A stretch of 20,748 nucleotides of DNA from Methylophilaceae bacterium (GCA_025362115.1 JANYIK010000179.1:1-20748), one strand, 5' to 3'. Shown: positions 6,109 through 14,511, counted from the first letter of the stretch. The notes: a model not told the origin generated them from the letters alone. Numbers and translations: made by a program.

Positions 6109-7758
6109 ATGGATAATAAACGTTTAATACTATTTATGATTTTATCGTTCACCATCCTCATGTCCTGGGATGCATGGGAACGTCAGCATCAGCCACCTGC
6201 GCTGAAACAAGTGGCTACAGCAAATGATGCTATTCCAAGTGTATCAAGCAAGCTAAACCAGCTACCATCGCCTACCACTGAAACTTTCAGCTTGGGCAAA
6301 GGCGAGCGCGTGCATGTCAAAACCGATTTGGTAGAGGCGACTATTGATACCTTAGGTGGTGATGTGCGTCGTTTGGAATTGACCCAACATCACGCAACCG
6401 AAGATAAAACCAAGAATTTCGTTTTGTTTGATGATGGCGCACCAGCACCTCATCTTTATATTGCCCAGTCAGGCTTGATAGGCCTCGGACTACCCAATCA
6501 CAAGACCGTTTTTACTAGTAAAGCCAAGGACTACAACTTGGCGGATGGTAGTGACAAACTGGAAGTGCGCTTATCTTGGAGTGACGCAAATAACGTGCAA
6601 GTGGATAAGGTGTACACCTTTCATCGCGGTAGTTACGTCATAGACCTAAATTACGAGATCAAAAACGGTAGTGGAGTTGCCATAGACTCTTCGGTGTATT
6701 ACCAGTTGTTACACGATAACCAATCTGATAAATCCTCAAAGATTATGCCCACATATATTGGTGCGGCTTACTATACTGAAGCGGATAAGTACAAAAAAAT
6801 CAAATTTGATGACATGCAAAAAACCAATCTCTCTAAAAATGCTACGGATGGCTGGATAGGTATGGTGCAGCATTATTTTGCCAGTGCGTGGATTCCAAAA
6901 TCTGGTGTAGCGCGTGAATATCGTACCAAGCAATTGGGCGAACATCTATTTGCGGCCAGCGTGGTAGTCCCAGTTGGCAATGTTGCGGCGGGCGCTTCAA
7001 CCACGTTCGGCGCACGTTTGTTTGCGGGACCACAAGAACAGAAACATCTCAAAGAAGTGACTCCCGGGCTGGAGTACGTAGTGGATTATGGTTGGTTGAC
7101 CATCTTCGCAAGTCCTTTGTTTTGGGTGTTGTCGGAGATTCAAAAATTAGTGCACAACTGGGGCGTGGCGATTATTGTGTTGACGGTGTTGCTCAAAGCC
7201 GCGTTTTATCCACTGTCTGCAGCCGGCTATAGAAACATGGCTCACATGCGTAAGCTGGCCCCGCGTTTGCAACAAATGAAAGAGCGTTTTGGCGAGGATA
7301 AAGCCAAAATGCAGCAAGCGATGATGGAGCTCTACAAAACAGAAAAAATCAATCCTATGGGAGGATGTTTGCCAGTGTTGGTTCAGATACCAGTGTTCAT
7401 TGCGTTTTATTGGATGTTGCTAGGCACTATCGAAATGCGCCAAGCGCCATTTATGCTGTGGATCACCGACTTGTCTGCACCTGATACACTGTTTGGTACG
7501 ATTTTGGGTATGCCCATCGGCCTACTTCCTATCTTGATGGGACTCACTATGATTTTGCAGACCAGCCTGAATCCTACCCCGCCTGACCCTGTGCAAGCTA
7601 AGCTGATGAAAATCATGCCGGTGGTGTTTGGCGTGTTCTTCTTTTTCTTTCCTGCTGGTTTGGTGCTGTATTGGTTGGTGAACAATGTGCTGTCCATTGC
7701 CCAGCAATGGTCTATCAATCGCATGATAGATAGCAGTCAAAAGGGTGTCAGCGCTTAA
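6109..7758 (+). CDS. yidC: Membrane protein insertase YidC
   Basis: Inner-membrane insertase/chaperone (Oxa1/YidC/Alb3 family), acting alone or with SecYEG. The start is taken at MDNKRLILF (549 aa), just after yidD. An in-frame extension 23 codons upstream lies inside yidD and does not look like YidC. An N-terminal membrane anchor (about residues 5-20) is followed by a periplasmic domain (to about 325) and then the five-helix core. Within the core, YRNMAHMRKLAPRLQQMKERFG carries the groove arginine (Arg375) and the cytoplasmic hairpin, and later MGGCLPVLVQIPVFIAFYWML is typical. The last helix ends in LVLYWLVNNVLSIAQQW. F1Fo subunit c and subunit a, encoded in this window, are known YidC clients in E. 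coli. The 3' end overlaps mnmE by 14 bp. Confidence 0.97.
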   Translation: MDNKRLILFMILSFTILMSWDAWERQHQPPALKQVATANDAIPSVSSKLNQLPSPTTETFSLGKGERVHVKTDLVEATIDTLGGDVRRLELTQHHATEDKTKNFVLFDDGAPAPHLYIAQSGLIGLGLPNHKTVFTSKAKDYNLADGSDKLEVRLSWSDANNVQVDKVYTFHRGSYVIDLNYEIKNGSGVAIDSSVYYQLLHDNQSDKSSKIMPTYIGAAYYTEADKYKKIKFDDMQKTNLSKNATDGWIGMVQHYFASAWIPKSGVAREYRTKQLGEHLFAASVVVPVGNVAAGASTTFGARLFAGPQEQKHLKEVTPGLEYVVDYGWLTIFASPLFWVLSEIQKLVHNWGVAIIVLTVLLKAAFYPLSAAGYRNMAHMRKLAPRLQQMKERFGEDKAKMQQAMMELYKTEKINPMGGCLPVLVQIPVFIAFYWMLLGTIEMRQAPFMLWITDLSAPDTLFGTILGMPIGLLPILMGLTMILQTSLNPTPPDPVQAKLMKIMPVVFGVFFFFFPAGLVLYWLVNNVLSIAQQWSINRMIDSSQKGVSA

Positions 7759-9088
7759 AGATACTATTGCTGCCGTTGCCACTGCACCGGGGCGTGGCGG
7801 CATCGGCGTGGTGCGAGTATCAGGCAGCCAGGCTGCATCCATTGCCCACGCCGTATTGGGCGTTGTTCCGGCGCCACGTCACGCCAGTTTCAAAAACTTT
7901 CTCGATGCTGACGGCAATTTGATAGACCAAGGCATCGCTATCTATTTTCCCAATCCACATTCCTACACCGGCGAAGACGTGCTGGAATTGCAAGGCCACG
8001 GCGGAAGTGCAGTGTTGCAGTGCTTATTGCAACGTTGTTTGAGTTTGGGTGCGCGCCTAGCCAACCCTGGTGAATTTACACAACGTGCTTGGCTTAACGA
8101 CAAGCTGGATTTGGCGCAGGCAGAGGCCGTAGCGGATTTGATAGAGGCCTCCACCGCAGAGGCCACACAAAGTGCCGTGCGTTCATTGGCGGGCGTGTTT
8201 TCCCAGCACATTCAGGCTTTGCGCCAGCGCTTGATAGATTTACGATTGTATATTGAGGCGTGTTTGGACTTTCCAGAAGAAGACATAGATTTTATTAGCC
8301 AAGGCAGAGTGGCAGAAAAACTGGAAACGATTGTTACCGAACTAAATGCGGTGTTTGCAGGTGCTAACCAAGGCAAGATACTGCGAGAGGGCTTACACGT
8401 GGTACTCATCGGTCAGCCTAACGTGGGTAAATCCAGCTTGCTCAATCAGCTGTCCGGCGAGGATGTGGCAATAGTAACCCCAGTCGCAGGAACAACGCGT
8501 GATACGCTCAAAAGCAGTATTCACATAAATGGTGTACCGCTACATATTATTGACACCGCAGGTTTGCGCGAAACCGAGGACGAAGTGGAAAGCCACGGCA
8601 TCTTGCGCACTTGGAAAGCGCTAGAAAGCGCTAGCATTGCTTTGTTATTGCTGGATGCCAGGCTTGGGGTTCAGTCACAAGATATGGTGATTTTAGCTAA
8701 GCTGCCGCAAGAATTGCCACTACTTCAAATTTTTAATAAGTGTGATTTAATTCAGGCATCACCGAAGAAATCAGAAATAAACGGCGTGACCACGATTCAT
8801 CTTTCCGCCAAAACTGGCGAAGGCTTGCACTTGCTACGTGAACATTTACTGCAAGTAGCAGGTTGGAGAGCAAGCACGGAAGGAGCTTTTGCGGCCCGTG
8901 AGAGGCATTTGCAGGCTTTGGTTAAAGTACGCACTTGTCTGCAGCAAGCTGCTGAACGTATGCAACAACCAGAATTGATTGCAGAGGAGTTACGTATGGC
9001 GCAAGTAGCGCTGAATCATATTACTGGCGAATTTACTAACGATGATTTGCTGGGCGAGATATTCAGCCGTTTTTGTATTGGTAAGTAG
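7745..9088 (+). CDS. mnmE: tRNA modification GTPase MnmE
   Basis: GTPase that with MnmG installs the 5-(carboxymethyl)aminomethyl group on wobble uridine 34 of certain tRNAs. The protein is 447 aa from a GTG start that overlaps yidC by 14 bp. The N-terminus DTIAAVATAPGRGGIGVVRVSG fits the family, and no later start would keep that domain. G motifs: G1 GQPNVGKS at 223-230, AGTTRDT, DTAGL and NKCD. The C-terminal CIGK motif, whose Cys is essential in homologues, is intact (FCIGK, 443-447). The final base of its TAG stop is also the first base of a parS site. mnmG, its functional partner, follows after one inserted gene. Confidence 0.97.
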   Translation: MSALKDTIAAVATAPGRGGIGVVRVSGSQAASIAHAVLGVVPAPRHASFKNFLDADGNLIDQGIAIYFPNPHSYTGEDVLELQGHGGSAVLQCLLQRCLSLGARLANPGEFTQRAWLNDKLDLAQAEAVADLIEASTAEATQSAVRSLAGVFSQHIQALRQRLIDLRLYIEACLDFPEEDIDFISQGRVAEKLETIVTELNAVFAGANQGKILREGLHVVLIGQPNVGKSSLLNQLSGEDVAIVTPVAGTTRDTLKSSIHINGVPLHIIDTAGLRETEDEVESHGILRTWKALESASIALLLLDARLGVQSQDMVILAKLPQELPLLQIFNKCDLIQASPKKSEINGVTTIHLSAKTGEGLHLLREHLLQVAGWRASTEGAFAARERHLQALVKVRTCLQQAAERMQQPELIAEELRMAQVALNHITGEFTNDDLLGEIFSRFCIGK

Positions 9089-9103
9089 GTTTCACGTGAA
9101 ACA
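9088..9103. promoter_or_regulatory. parS: parS centromere site 1
   Basis: GGTTTCACGTGAAACA matches the ParB target TGTTTCACGTGAAACA at 15 of 16 positions, and its 14-bp core GTTTCACGTGAAAC (9089-9102) is a perfect palindrome. It starts on the last base of the mnmE stop codon. ParB encoded at 13195-14052 is the obvious ligand. Sites of this type near oriC nucleate ParB-CTP clamps and SMC loading in other bacteria. Confidence 0.93.
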
Positions 9104-9167
9104 TGTGCGTGATATTATCCGCTGTCATTGACACTACTTTCTAAAAGCCATCCAAAACGCGCAACAC

Positions 9168-9839
9168 ATGAATTCGCAATCCTTACCCTTGCTGAAAACT
9201 AGCGTGCCACCGAAAATTATGGAGCGCGCCATGCTTGAAGCTGTTGATAGCACCATTCGTGCCTTGTGCCCAACCACGTTTGACAGTCTTTGCTATATCT
9301 ATGCGGTGATAGGCTCTAATGTGATGAGCGTCGCGCTTAAAAAGAATTTTCGCCCAGTAGCGGGAATTGCGCTTATCCATGCAGGCAACGGAAAATATTT
9401 GGAATTTCTGGATGACTCAACTCTGGAGAGGGGGCTGGGCGGTTCTTATCATTGTTGGATAGAGTCGGCAGAATCCGGACAAACACCCAAACAAAAAGAA
9501 TTGGTTGATTTTACCTACGGCAATAACCCAGGATATGCAGAAACCCATGGAATCAAGTGGCAAGCAAAAAAATATGATTATTTGTGGGGCAAGTCGCTAG
9601 ATATCAATCTGGGCGGTGATATAGATGCTTTACCAAAGAAATTTCCGGAAGGTAAGGTATGGTATCAAGAAACAAAAAGAGGCCAAGACTGGCTGGCCAC
9701 ACACTTACAAAAGCACGTGAGTGATTATGCAAAAATGACTTTTCTGGCTTTGCGTCAATATAATGCAGCTCTGGAAGAGTATCGCAGTAAAAAAACAAAC
9801 TTCCGTGACCGCCTAAAAACATCGAGCAGTTTCACGTGA
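9168..9839 (+). CDS. Uncharacterised 223-aa protein, possible Cys-His-Asp thiol enzyme
   Basis: I do not recognise this gene. It lies between mnmE and mnmG, which usually adjoin or lie close in relatives, and between two parS sites. No signal peptide or membrane span is evident, so it is probably cytoplasmic. In order: Cys42 at the start of a helix-like segment (CYIYAVIGSNV), His95 in HCWIE, and Asp114 in VDFTYG. HCWIE and VDFT resemble the HAWVE and iDlT elements of transglutaminase/NlpC-like papain folds, where Cys, His and Asp occur in that order. The central half is glycine- and tryptophan-rich; the C-terminal 40 residues look helical and basic. There is no clear Shine-Dalgarno; Met18 is an alternative start. 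The stop TGA lies within the second parS site. Being a real gene is likely; the enzyme assignment is inference. Confidence 0.75.
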   Translation: MNSQSLPLLKTSVPPKIMERAMLEAVDSTIRALCPTTFDSLCYIYAVIGSNVMSVALKKNFRPVAGIALIHAGNGKYLEFLDDSTLERGLGGSYHCWIESAESGQTPKQKELVDFTYGNNPGYAETHGIKWQAKKYDYLWGKSLDINLGGDIDALPKKFPEGKVWYQETKRGQDWLATHLQKHVSDYAKMTFLALRQYNAALEEYRSKKTNFRDRLKTSSSFT

Positions 9840-9843
9840 AACA
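9828..9843. promoter_or_regulatory. parS: parS centromere site 2
   Basis: AGTTTCACGTGAAACA matches the ParB consensus at 15 of 16 positions, with the same perfect 14-bp core as the first site (9829-9842). It lies 740 bp away from it. It encodes the last residues (Ser-Ser-Phe-Thr) and the TGA stop of the 223-aa gene, and sits 47 bp upstream of mnmG. Confidence 0.93.
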
Positions 9844-9889
9844 ATTTCGAGTATCATCGCGTACCTTATTGAGTGGATGTAGATAGCGC

Positions 9890-11785
9890 ATGCAATTTCC
9901 TGAAAAATTTGATGTAATCGTAGTGGGTGGTGGCCATGCTGGAGCGGAGGCCGCACTGGCTGCTGCACGCATTGGGCGCAAAACCTTGTTGCTCACGCAC
10001 AACATCGAAACTTTGGGGCAAATGTCATGCAATCCATCTATAGGTGGCATTGGTAAAGGGCATTTGGTTAAGGAGATAGACGCGCTAGGTGGCGCGATGG
10101 CCGCGGCGACCGACGAAGCAGGCATACAATTCCGTATTCTCAATTCCAGCAAGGGACCAGCAGTACGAGCGACTAGAGCGCAGGCAGATCGCGTGTTGTA
10201 TCGCAAAGCCATGCGTGGTCGCTTGGAAAATCAGGAAAATTTGTGGTTATTCCAGCAAGCGGTTGATGATATGGTCTTGGAAGGCGATAAAGTGGTCGGA
10301 GTCGTCACGCAAATGGGCCTACGCTTTAACGCGAATGCTGTAGTGTTGACCGCGGGCACATTTTTAGCGGGTTTAGTACATGTTGGACTGCAAAATTACC
10401 AGGCTGGACGCGCCGGGGATCCACCAGCTAACTCGTTAGCATATAAATTGCGCGAAATCGGCCTGCCTGCCGGAAGACTCAAAACCGGTACGCCACCTCG
10501 CATAGACGGACGCACCATTGATTTTTCGGTGATGGAAGAACAACCGGGTGACAGTCCTGTACCAGTGTTTTCTTTCCTCGGACACGTCAGCCAGCACCCG
10601 CAACAATTGCCGTGCTGGATTACCCATACCAATTCCAGGACGCATGAAATCATTCGTGGCGGTTTGGATCGTTCGCCCATGTACACTGGCGTGATTGAAG
10701 GCGTAGGACCGCGCTACTGTCCTTCGGTGGAAGATAAAATCACGCGCTTTGCGGACAAAGAAGCGCACCAGATTTTTCTAGAACCCGAAGGCTTAACCAC
10801 GCATGAAATTTATCCTAATGGCATTTCTACGAGTCTACCGTTTGATGTGCAATTAAATTTGGTGCGTAGTATTAAAGGCCTAGAAAACGCGCATATTTTA
10901 CGTCCTGGCTACGCCATCGAATATGACTACTACGACCCGCGCGGCCTCAAAAATTCGTTGGAAACCAAAGCGATTAAGGGTTTGTTTTTTGCCGGACAAA
11001 TCAACGGCACGACGGGTTATGAAGAGGCTGCCGCCCAAGGCTTGTTGGCAGGCTTAAACGCAGGCCGCTATGCCGCCGAGCAAGAAGCGTGGTGTCCTGG
11101 TCGTTCTGAAGCGTATTTGGGGGTGTTGGTGGATGATTTGATTACGCGCGGTCTCAACGAGCCGTACCGCATGTTCACCAGTCGTGCCGAATATCGCTTG
11201 ATGTTGCGCGAGGATAACGCCGATCTGCGTTTGACCGAGGCTGGGCGGCGTTTAGGTTTGGTGGATGACGTGCGTTGGGAGGTGTTTTCGCGCAAGCAAG
11301 AAGCCATTTCGCGTGAACAAGAGCGGCTCAAATCCACTTGGGTGAGCCCAAAGAATCTAGCGCAAGCCGATGCTGAGCGTGTTTTGGGACAGCCCATAGA
11401 ACATGAATACACGCTGTTTGACCTCCTGCGTCGCCCAGACGTAAGTTACGAAAGTTTGCTCACTTTGGGTGATGGTGCTTTTGGTGAGACCGACCCGCAA
11501 GTGTGTCAGCAGTTGGAAATCGCCGCCAAATACCAAGGGTATATTGATCGCCAGGCTGGTGAAATCGAGCGCAGTCGCCATTATGAAGAGTTGGCGTTGC
11601 CGACCGACTTGGATTACCGCGAGGTGCGCGGACTTTCCATAGAGGCGCAGCAAAAGCTCAATCAGCATAAACCCCAGACTTTAGGCCAAGCCGGGCGCGT
11701 TTCTGGGGTGACTCCAGCTGCGGTTTCGCTGCTACTGGTTTATATCAAGAAAAAACACATGACCAAAGAAAAACACGCAGCATGA
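9890..11785 (+). CDS. mnmG: tRNA uridine-5-carboxymethylaminomethyl modification enzyme MnmG
   Basis: FAD-dependent partner of MnmE in modification of wobble uridine in tRNA. The 631-aa length matches E. coli GidA/MnmG (629). The N-terminal dinucleotide fold VIVVGGGHAGAEAALAAARIG has its glycines at 13-15, and the conserved CNPSIGGIGKGHLVKEIDALGG follows. Later come GLFFAGQINGTTGYEEAAAQG and SRAEYRLMLREDNADLRLT; the C-terminal helical domain ends with GVTPAAVSLLLVY. Its stop overlaps the rsmG start by 4 bp (ATGA), implying translational coupling. A parS site lies just upstream. Confidence 0.97.
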   Translation: MQFPEKFDVIVVGGGHAGAEAALAAARIGRKTLLLTHNIETLGQMSCNPSIGGIGKGHLVKEIDALGGAMAAATDEAGIQFRILNSSKGPAVRATRAQADRVLYRKAMRGRLENQENLWLFQQAVDDMVLEGDKVVGVVTQMGLRFNANAVVLTAGTFLAGLVHVGLQNYQAGRAGDPPANSLAYKLREIGLPAGRLKTGTPPRIDGRTIDFSVMEEQPGDSPVPVFSFLGHVSQHPQQLPCWITHTNSRTHEIIRGGLDRSPMYTGVIEGVGPRYCPSVEDKITRFADKEAHQIFLEPEGLTTHEIYPNGISTSLPFDVQLNLVRSIKGLENAHILRPGYAIEYDYYDPRGLKNSLETKAIKGLFFAGQINGTTGYEEAAAQGLLAGLNAGRYAAEQEAWCPGRSEAYLGVLVDDLITRGLNEPYRMFTSRAEYRLMLREDNADLRLTEAGRRLGLVDDVRWEVFSRKQEAISREQERLKSTWVSPKNLAQADAERVLGQPIEHEYTLFDLLRRPDVSYESLLTLGDGAFGETDPQVCQQLEIAAKYQGYIDRQAGEIERSRHYEELALPTDLDYREVRGLSIEAQQKLNQHKPQTLGQAGRVSGVTPAAVSLLLVYIKKKHMTKEKHAA

Positions 11786-12435
11786 CTGTCACCATCGCTT
11801 TATCAGAAAAATTGAGCAACGGCTTGACTAACTTGGGGTTGAAGTTATCACCTGAAACACAACAAAAGCTGCTGGACTATCTGGCATTGTTGGCAAAGTG
11901 GAACAAGGTGCACAACCTCACAGCCGTGCGCGAATTGGATGATATGGTCACCTTGCATTTATTGGATAGCTTAGCCGTATTGCCGCATTTGACTGCTTCT
12001 AATGTGTTGGATGTGGGTAGTGGCGGCGGTTTGCCGGGGATTCCGCTGGCTTTGGCCTTACCTGAGCTGCAAGTGACTGTAGTGGATTCCAGTCATAAAA
12101 AGGCTACATTTTTGCGTCAGGCCAAAGCAGAGTTGGGTTTGGATAATGTGCAAGTGGTGTGTGAGCGAGTCGAGGCTTATCAGCCTGAAATAAAATTTCA
12201 CACCATTATTTCACGCGCTTTTTCTGATGTCTCAGAGTTTGTGCGTTTGACACAACATTTACTGGAACAAAATGGGATGTGGCTCGCCATGAAGGGTGTG
12301 TATCCTTACGATGAGTTGGCTCAAACGACAGATGTGACATCAACAGTGCAGCCACTCACTATTCCCGGGCTTGATGCCCAGCGCCACTTGGTAATATTAA
12401 ATCGTGTGAAATTAAGCCACGCAAATACAATATGA
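11782..12435 (+). CDS. rsmG: 16S rRNA (guanine527-N7)-methyltransferase RsmG
   Basis: SAM-dependent enzyme that methylates G527 in the 530 loop of 16S rRNA; in other bacteria its loss gives low-level streptomycin resistance. The 217-aa length is usual. The SAM-binding motif VGSGGGLPGIP is at 78-88, followed by the acidic strand TVVDSSHKKATFL; a preceding LLAKWNKVHNLTAV is family-typical. Start and stop both form ATGA overlaps (with mnmG and parA), so it is embedded in a tightly coupled transcription unit. Confidence 0.97.
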   Translation: MTVTIALSEKLSNGLTNLGLKLSPETQQKLLDYLALLAKWNKVHNLTAVRELDDMVTLHLLDSLAVLPHLTASNVLDVGSGGGLPGIPLALALPELQVTVVDSSHKKATFLRQAKAELGLDNVQVVCERVEAYQPEIKFHTIISRAFSDVSEFVRLTQHLLEQNGMWLAMKGVYPYDELAQTTDVTSTVQPLTIPGLDAQRHLVILNRVKLSHANTI

Positions 12436-13202
12436 AAATTATCGCTATTACAAATCAAAAAGGTGGTGTGGGCAAAACCACTACTAGCGTCAATTTGGCC
12501 GCTAGTTTGGCCGCGCTCAAGCGCCGTGTGCTGTTGCTGGATCTTGACCCGCAAGGCAATGCCACTATGGGTAGCGGGGTCAATAAAAATGGAGTGACTG
12601 CCACGCTGTATCAAGTGTTGCTGGGTGAAAAAACACTGAGTGAAGTGAAGTTAAAAGTTGAGTTAGGCAAGTTTGATTTAGTTCCAGCCAATCGCGATTT
12701 GGCGGGTGCGGAGATTGAACTAGTGAATATCGAGGCGCGCGAAACAAGGCTCAAGACAGCCCTAGAAGCAGTGAACGATGCTTATGATTTTGTGCTGCTG
12801 GATTGCCCGCCTTCTTTGAGCTTGATCACCGTCAACGCCCTTACCGCCGCGCAATCGGTGCTAATCCCCATGCAATGCGAATACTACGCGCTGGAAGGCT
12901 TGTCGGATTTGGTTAAGACCATCAAGCAAGTACGCGCTAACTTGAATCCGATTTTGGAGATCGAAGGCTTGCTCCGCACCATGTTCGACAACCGTAACAT
13001 GCTGGCACAGCAAGTATCGGCGCAGCTAGAGCAGCATTTTGGTGACAAGGTTTATCGCACCGTGATTCCACGCAACATCCGGTTGGCAGAAGCACCTAGC
13101 CATGGTTTGCCGGTGCTATATCACGACAAAACTTCCAAGGGCGCGCAAGCTTATCTGGCACTGGCGGTGGAAATGATTAAACGAGGTGAAAAAAATGGCT
13201 AG
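12432..13202 (+). CDS. parA: Chromosome partitioning ATPase ParA (Soj-type)
   Basis: Deviant Walker ATPase that binds DNA non-specifically when ATP-bound and drives origin segregation by interacting with ParB-parS. The protein is 256 aa with no N-terminal helix-turn-helix extension, so it is the chromosomal Soj type. Walker A KGGVGKTT is at 10-17 with the signature Lys10; A' LLLDLDPQGNAT is around 34-45; Walker B FVLLDCPPSLS is near 118-128. The gene starts within the rsmG stop codon (ATGA) and overlaps parB by 8 bp. Confidence 0.97.
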   Translation: MKIIAITNQKGGVGKTTTSVNLAASLAALKRRVLLLDLDPQGNATMGSGVNKNGVTATLYQVLLGEKTLSEVKLKVELGKFDLVPANRDLAGAEIELVNIEARETRLKTALEAVNDAYDFVLLDCPPSLSLITVNALTAAQSVLIPMQCEYYALEGLSDLVKTIKQVRANLNPILEIEGLLRTMFDNRNMLAQQVSAQLEQHFGDKVYRTVIPRNIRLAEAPSHGLPVLYHDKTSKGAQAYLALAVEMIKRGEKNG

Positions 13203-14052
13203 TATAAAAGGCTTGGGGCGTGGCTTAGATGCCTTACTGGGTGGTGACAGTGCGGACGTGAAGGCTGGGGATGCTTTGCGTACGCTGAATGTGACGCAGT
13301 TGCAACCAGGGAAATACCAGCCACGTACCCACATGGATCAAGAGTCGTTGGTGCAACTGGCCGAATCTATTAAAGCTCAAGGCATTATGCAGCCAATATT
13401 GGTGCGGCCGATAGCGCCAGAAAAATTTGAAATCATCGCAGGTGAACGCCGTTGGCGTGCAGCACAGCTGGCTGGGTTGACTGAAGTTCCGGTGTTGGTT
13501 CGGGAAATTGCCGACGAAGCTGCGCTAGCGATGGCGCTCATTGAGAACATTCAGCGCGAAGATCTCAATCCGCTTGAAGAAGCTAATGGCATACAGCGTT
13601 TGATAGATGAGTTCGCTATGACACACCAGGCTGCAGCTGATGCGGTAGGCCGCTCACGTAGCGCCGTGACCAATTTGCTGCGCTTGCAAACCTTGTCCGC
13701 CAAGGTTCAGGAAATGCTGATGCAAAATCGTTTGGATATGGGGCATGCACGGGCTTTGCTTGGTCTAAGTGGTGCTAAGCAACTTGTGGCGGCAGAGCAA
13801 ATTGCTCAGCAGAAACTTTCGGTGCGTGAGGCAGAAAATATGGTCAAGCGCCTAAGCGCTACGCCCAGCAAAAAATTGGCTAAATCGACAAGTAGTGATG
13901 TAACAAGACTACAAGAAGAACTTTCAGAAACATTGGGTGCCGTGGTTAAAATTCAGACAGCTAAAAATGGCGCGGGCATCCTAAAAATTCAATATGCTAA
14001 CCTTGGCCAATTGGATGATATTTTGTCCAAAATAAGAACAGAAAAGAGATAA
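13195..14052 (+). CDS. parB: Chromosome partitioning protein ParB (Spo0J-type)
   Basis: parS-binding CTPase clamp of the partition system. The start is placed at the ATG at 13195 (285 aa), because GAGG lies about 7 nt before it and MASIKGLGRGLDALL is the usual N-terminus; a GTG three codons upstream is possible. The N-terminal tip LGRGLDALLG should stimulate ParA. The CTP-binding box includes GERRWRAAQLAG from residue 83. ENIQREDLNPLEEA and a helix-turn-helix (HQAAADAVGRSRSAVTNLLRL) form the parS-binding part, and the C-terminal 40 residues the dimer domain. Its predicted sites are at 9088-9103 and 9828-9843. Confidence 0.97.
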   Translation: MASIKGLGRGLDALLGGDSADVKAGDALRTLNVTQLQPGKYQPRTHMDQESLVQLAESIKAQGIMQPILVRPIAPEKFEIIAGERRWRAAQLAGLTEVPVLVREIADEAALAMALIENIQREDLNPLEEANGIQRLIDEFAMTHQAAADAVGRSRSAVTNLLRLQTLSAKVQEMLMQNRLDMGHARALLGLSGAKQLVAAEQIAQQKLSVREAENMVKRLSATPSKKLAKSTSSDVTRLQEELSETLGAVVKIQTAKNGAGILKIQYANLGQLDDILSKIRTEKR

Positions 14053-14068
14053 ATCCAGCATTATGGCC

Positions 14069-14097
14069 TTGACTTAAACAACATTTACAACGAAAAT
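14069..14097 (+). promoter_or_regulatory. Candidate promoter for the atp operon
   Basis: TTGACT (14069-14074, 5 of 6 to the -35 consensus), a 17-bp spacer and GAAAAT (14092-14097, 4 of 6). It lies in the 96-bp gap between parB and atpI, the natural place for the ATP synthase promoter. A weaker pair (TTGCAT/CAAAAG) lies 37 bp downstream. No terminator hairpin is visible after parB, so read-through is also possible. Confidence 0.45.
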
Positions 14098-14148
14098 TCC
14101 ACGCCTTGCATTTCTAGGCTCTAGTTTTCAAAAGTTAAGGGTCGGAAC

Positions 14149-14511
14149 GTGGATCAAGTATTCAAGCGCATGATCAAGATGCAAATAGTCGCGATATTAA
14201 TTGTAGGGATTACGACATTTGCTTTCGCTGGACTTCATGGTGGGTTATCTGCGATAGCTGGCGGTTTTGCAGCGATTGTGGGTGGTTATTTTGCTTCGTT
14301 TGTAGCGAGTGGGAAGGTTCATCAGGACGCTGGCTCGATATTAATAAGGCTTATTAAAGCTGAAGCACTAAAAATTTTGATCATCGTGTTAATGTTGTGG
14401 CTTACCTTCAAGTTTTATAAGGAATTAGTGCCCATAGCGCTAATTCTGGGCTTAGCAACGGTAGCTTTATTGTCAGGTGCAGCGTTATCTGGCATTCATG
14501 ATAAAAAGTAG
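14149..14511 (+). CDS. atpI: ATP synthase assembly protein I
   Basis: A small hydrophobic protein of 120 aa with four predicted membrane helices (about residues 12-29, 32-52, 70-88 and 92-112). This and its place as first gene of the atp operon identify AtpI, which helps assemble the c-ring but is not part of the finished enzyme. The start is a GTG with AAGG 8 nt upstream; an ATG seven codons later is an alternative. Sequence conservation in this family is low, so the call rests largely on context. Confidence 0.85.
   Translation: MDQVFKRMIKMQIVAILIVGITTFAFAGLHGGLSAIAGGFAAIVGGYFASFVASGKVHQDAGSILIRLIKAEALKILIIVLMLWLTFKFYKELVPIALILGLATVALLSGAALSGIHDKK

Noticed and set aside
9090..9118. Promoter for the orphan gene using TATTAT (9113-9118)
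   Set aside because: The matching -35 (TTTCAC, inside parS) fits only two of six positions; the TTGACA at 9128-9133 lacks a good -10. No promoter is claimed.
13186..13194. GTG start for parB three codons upstream
   Set aside because: The GTG forms part of the GAGGTG ribosome site for the ATG at 13195, which gives the usual ParB N-terminus and better spacing.
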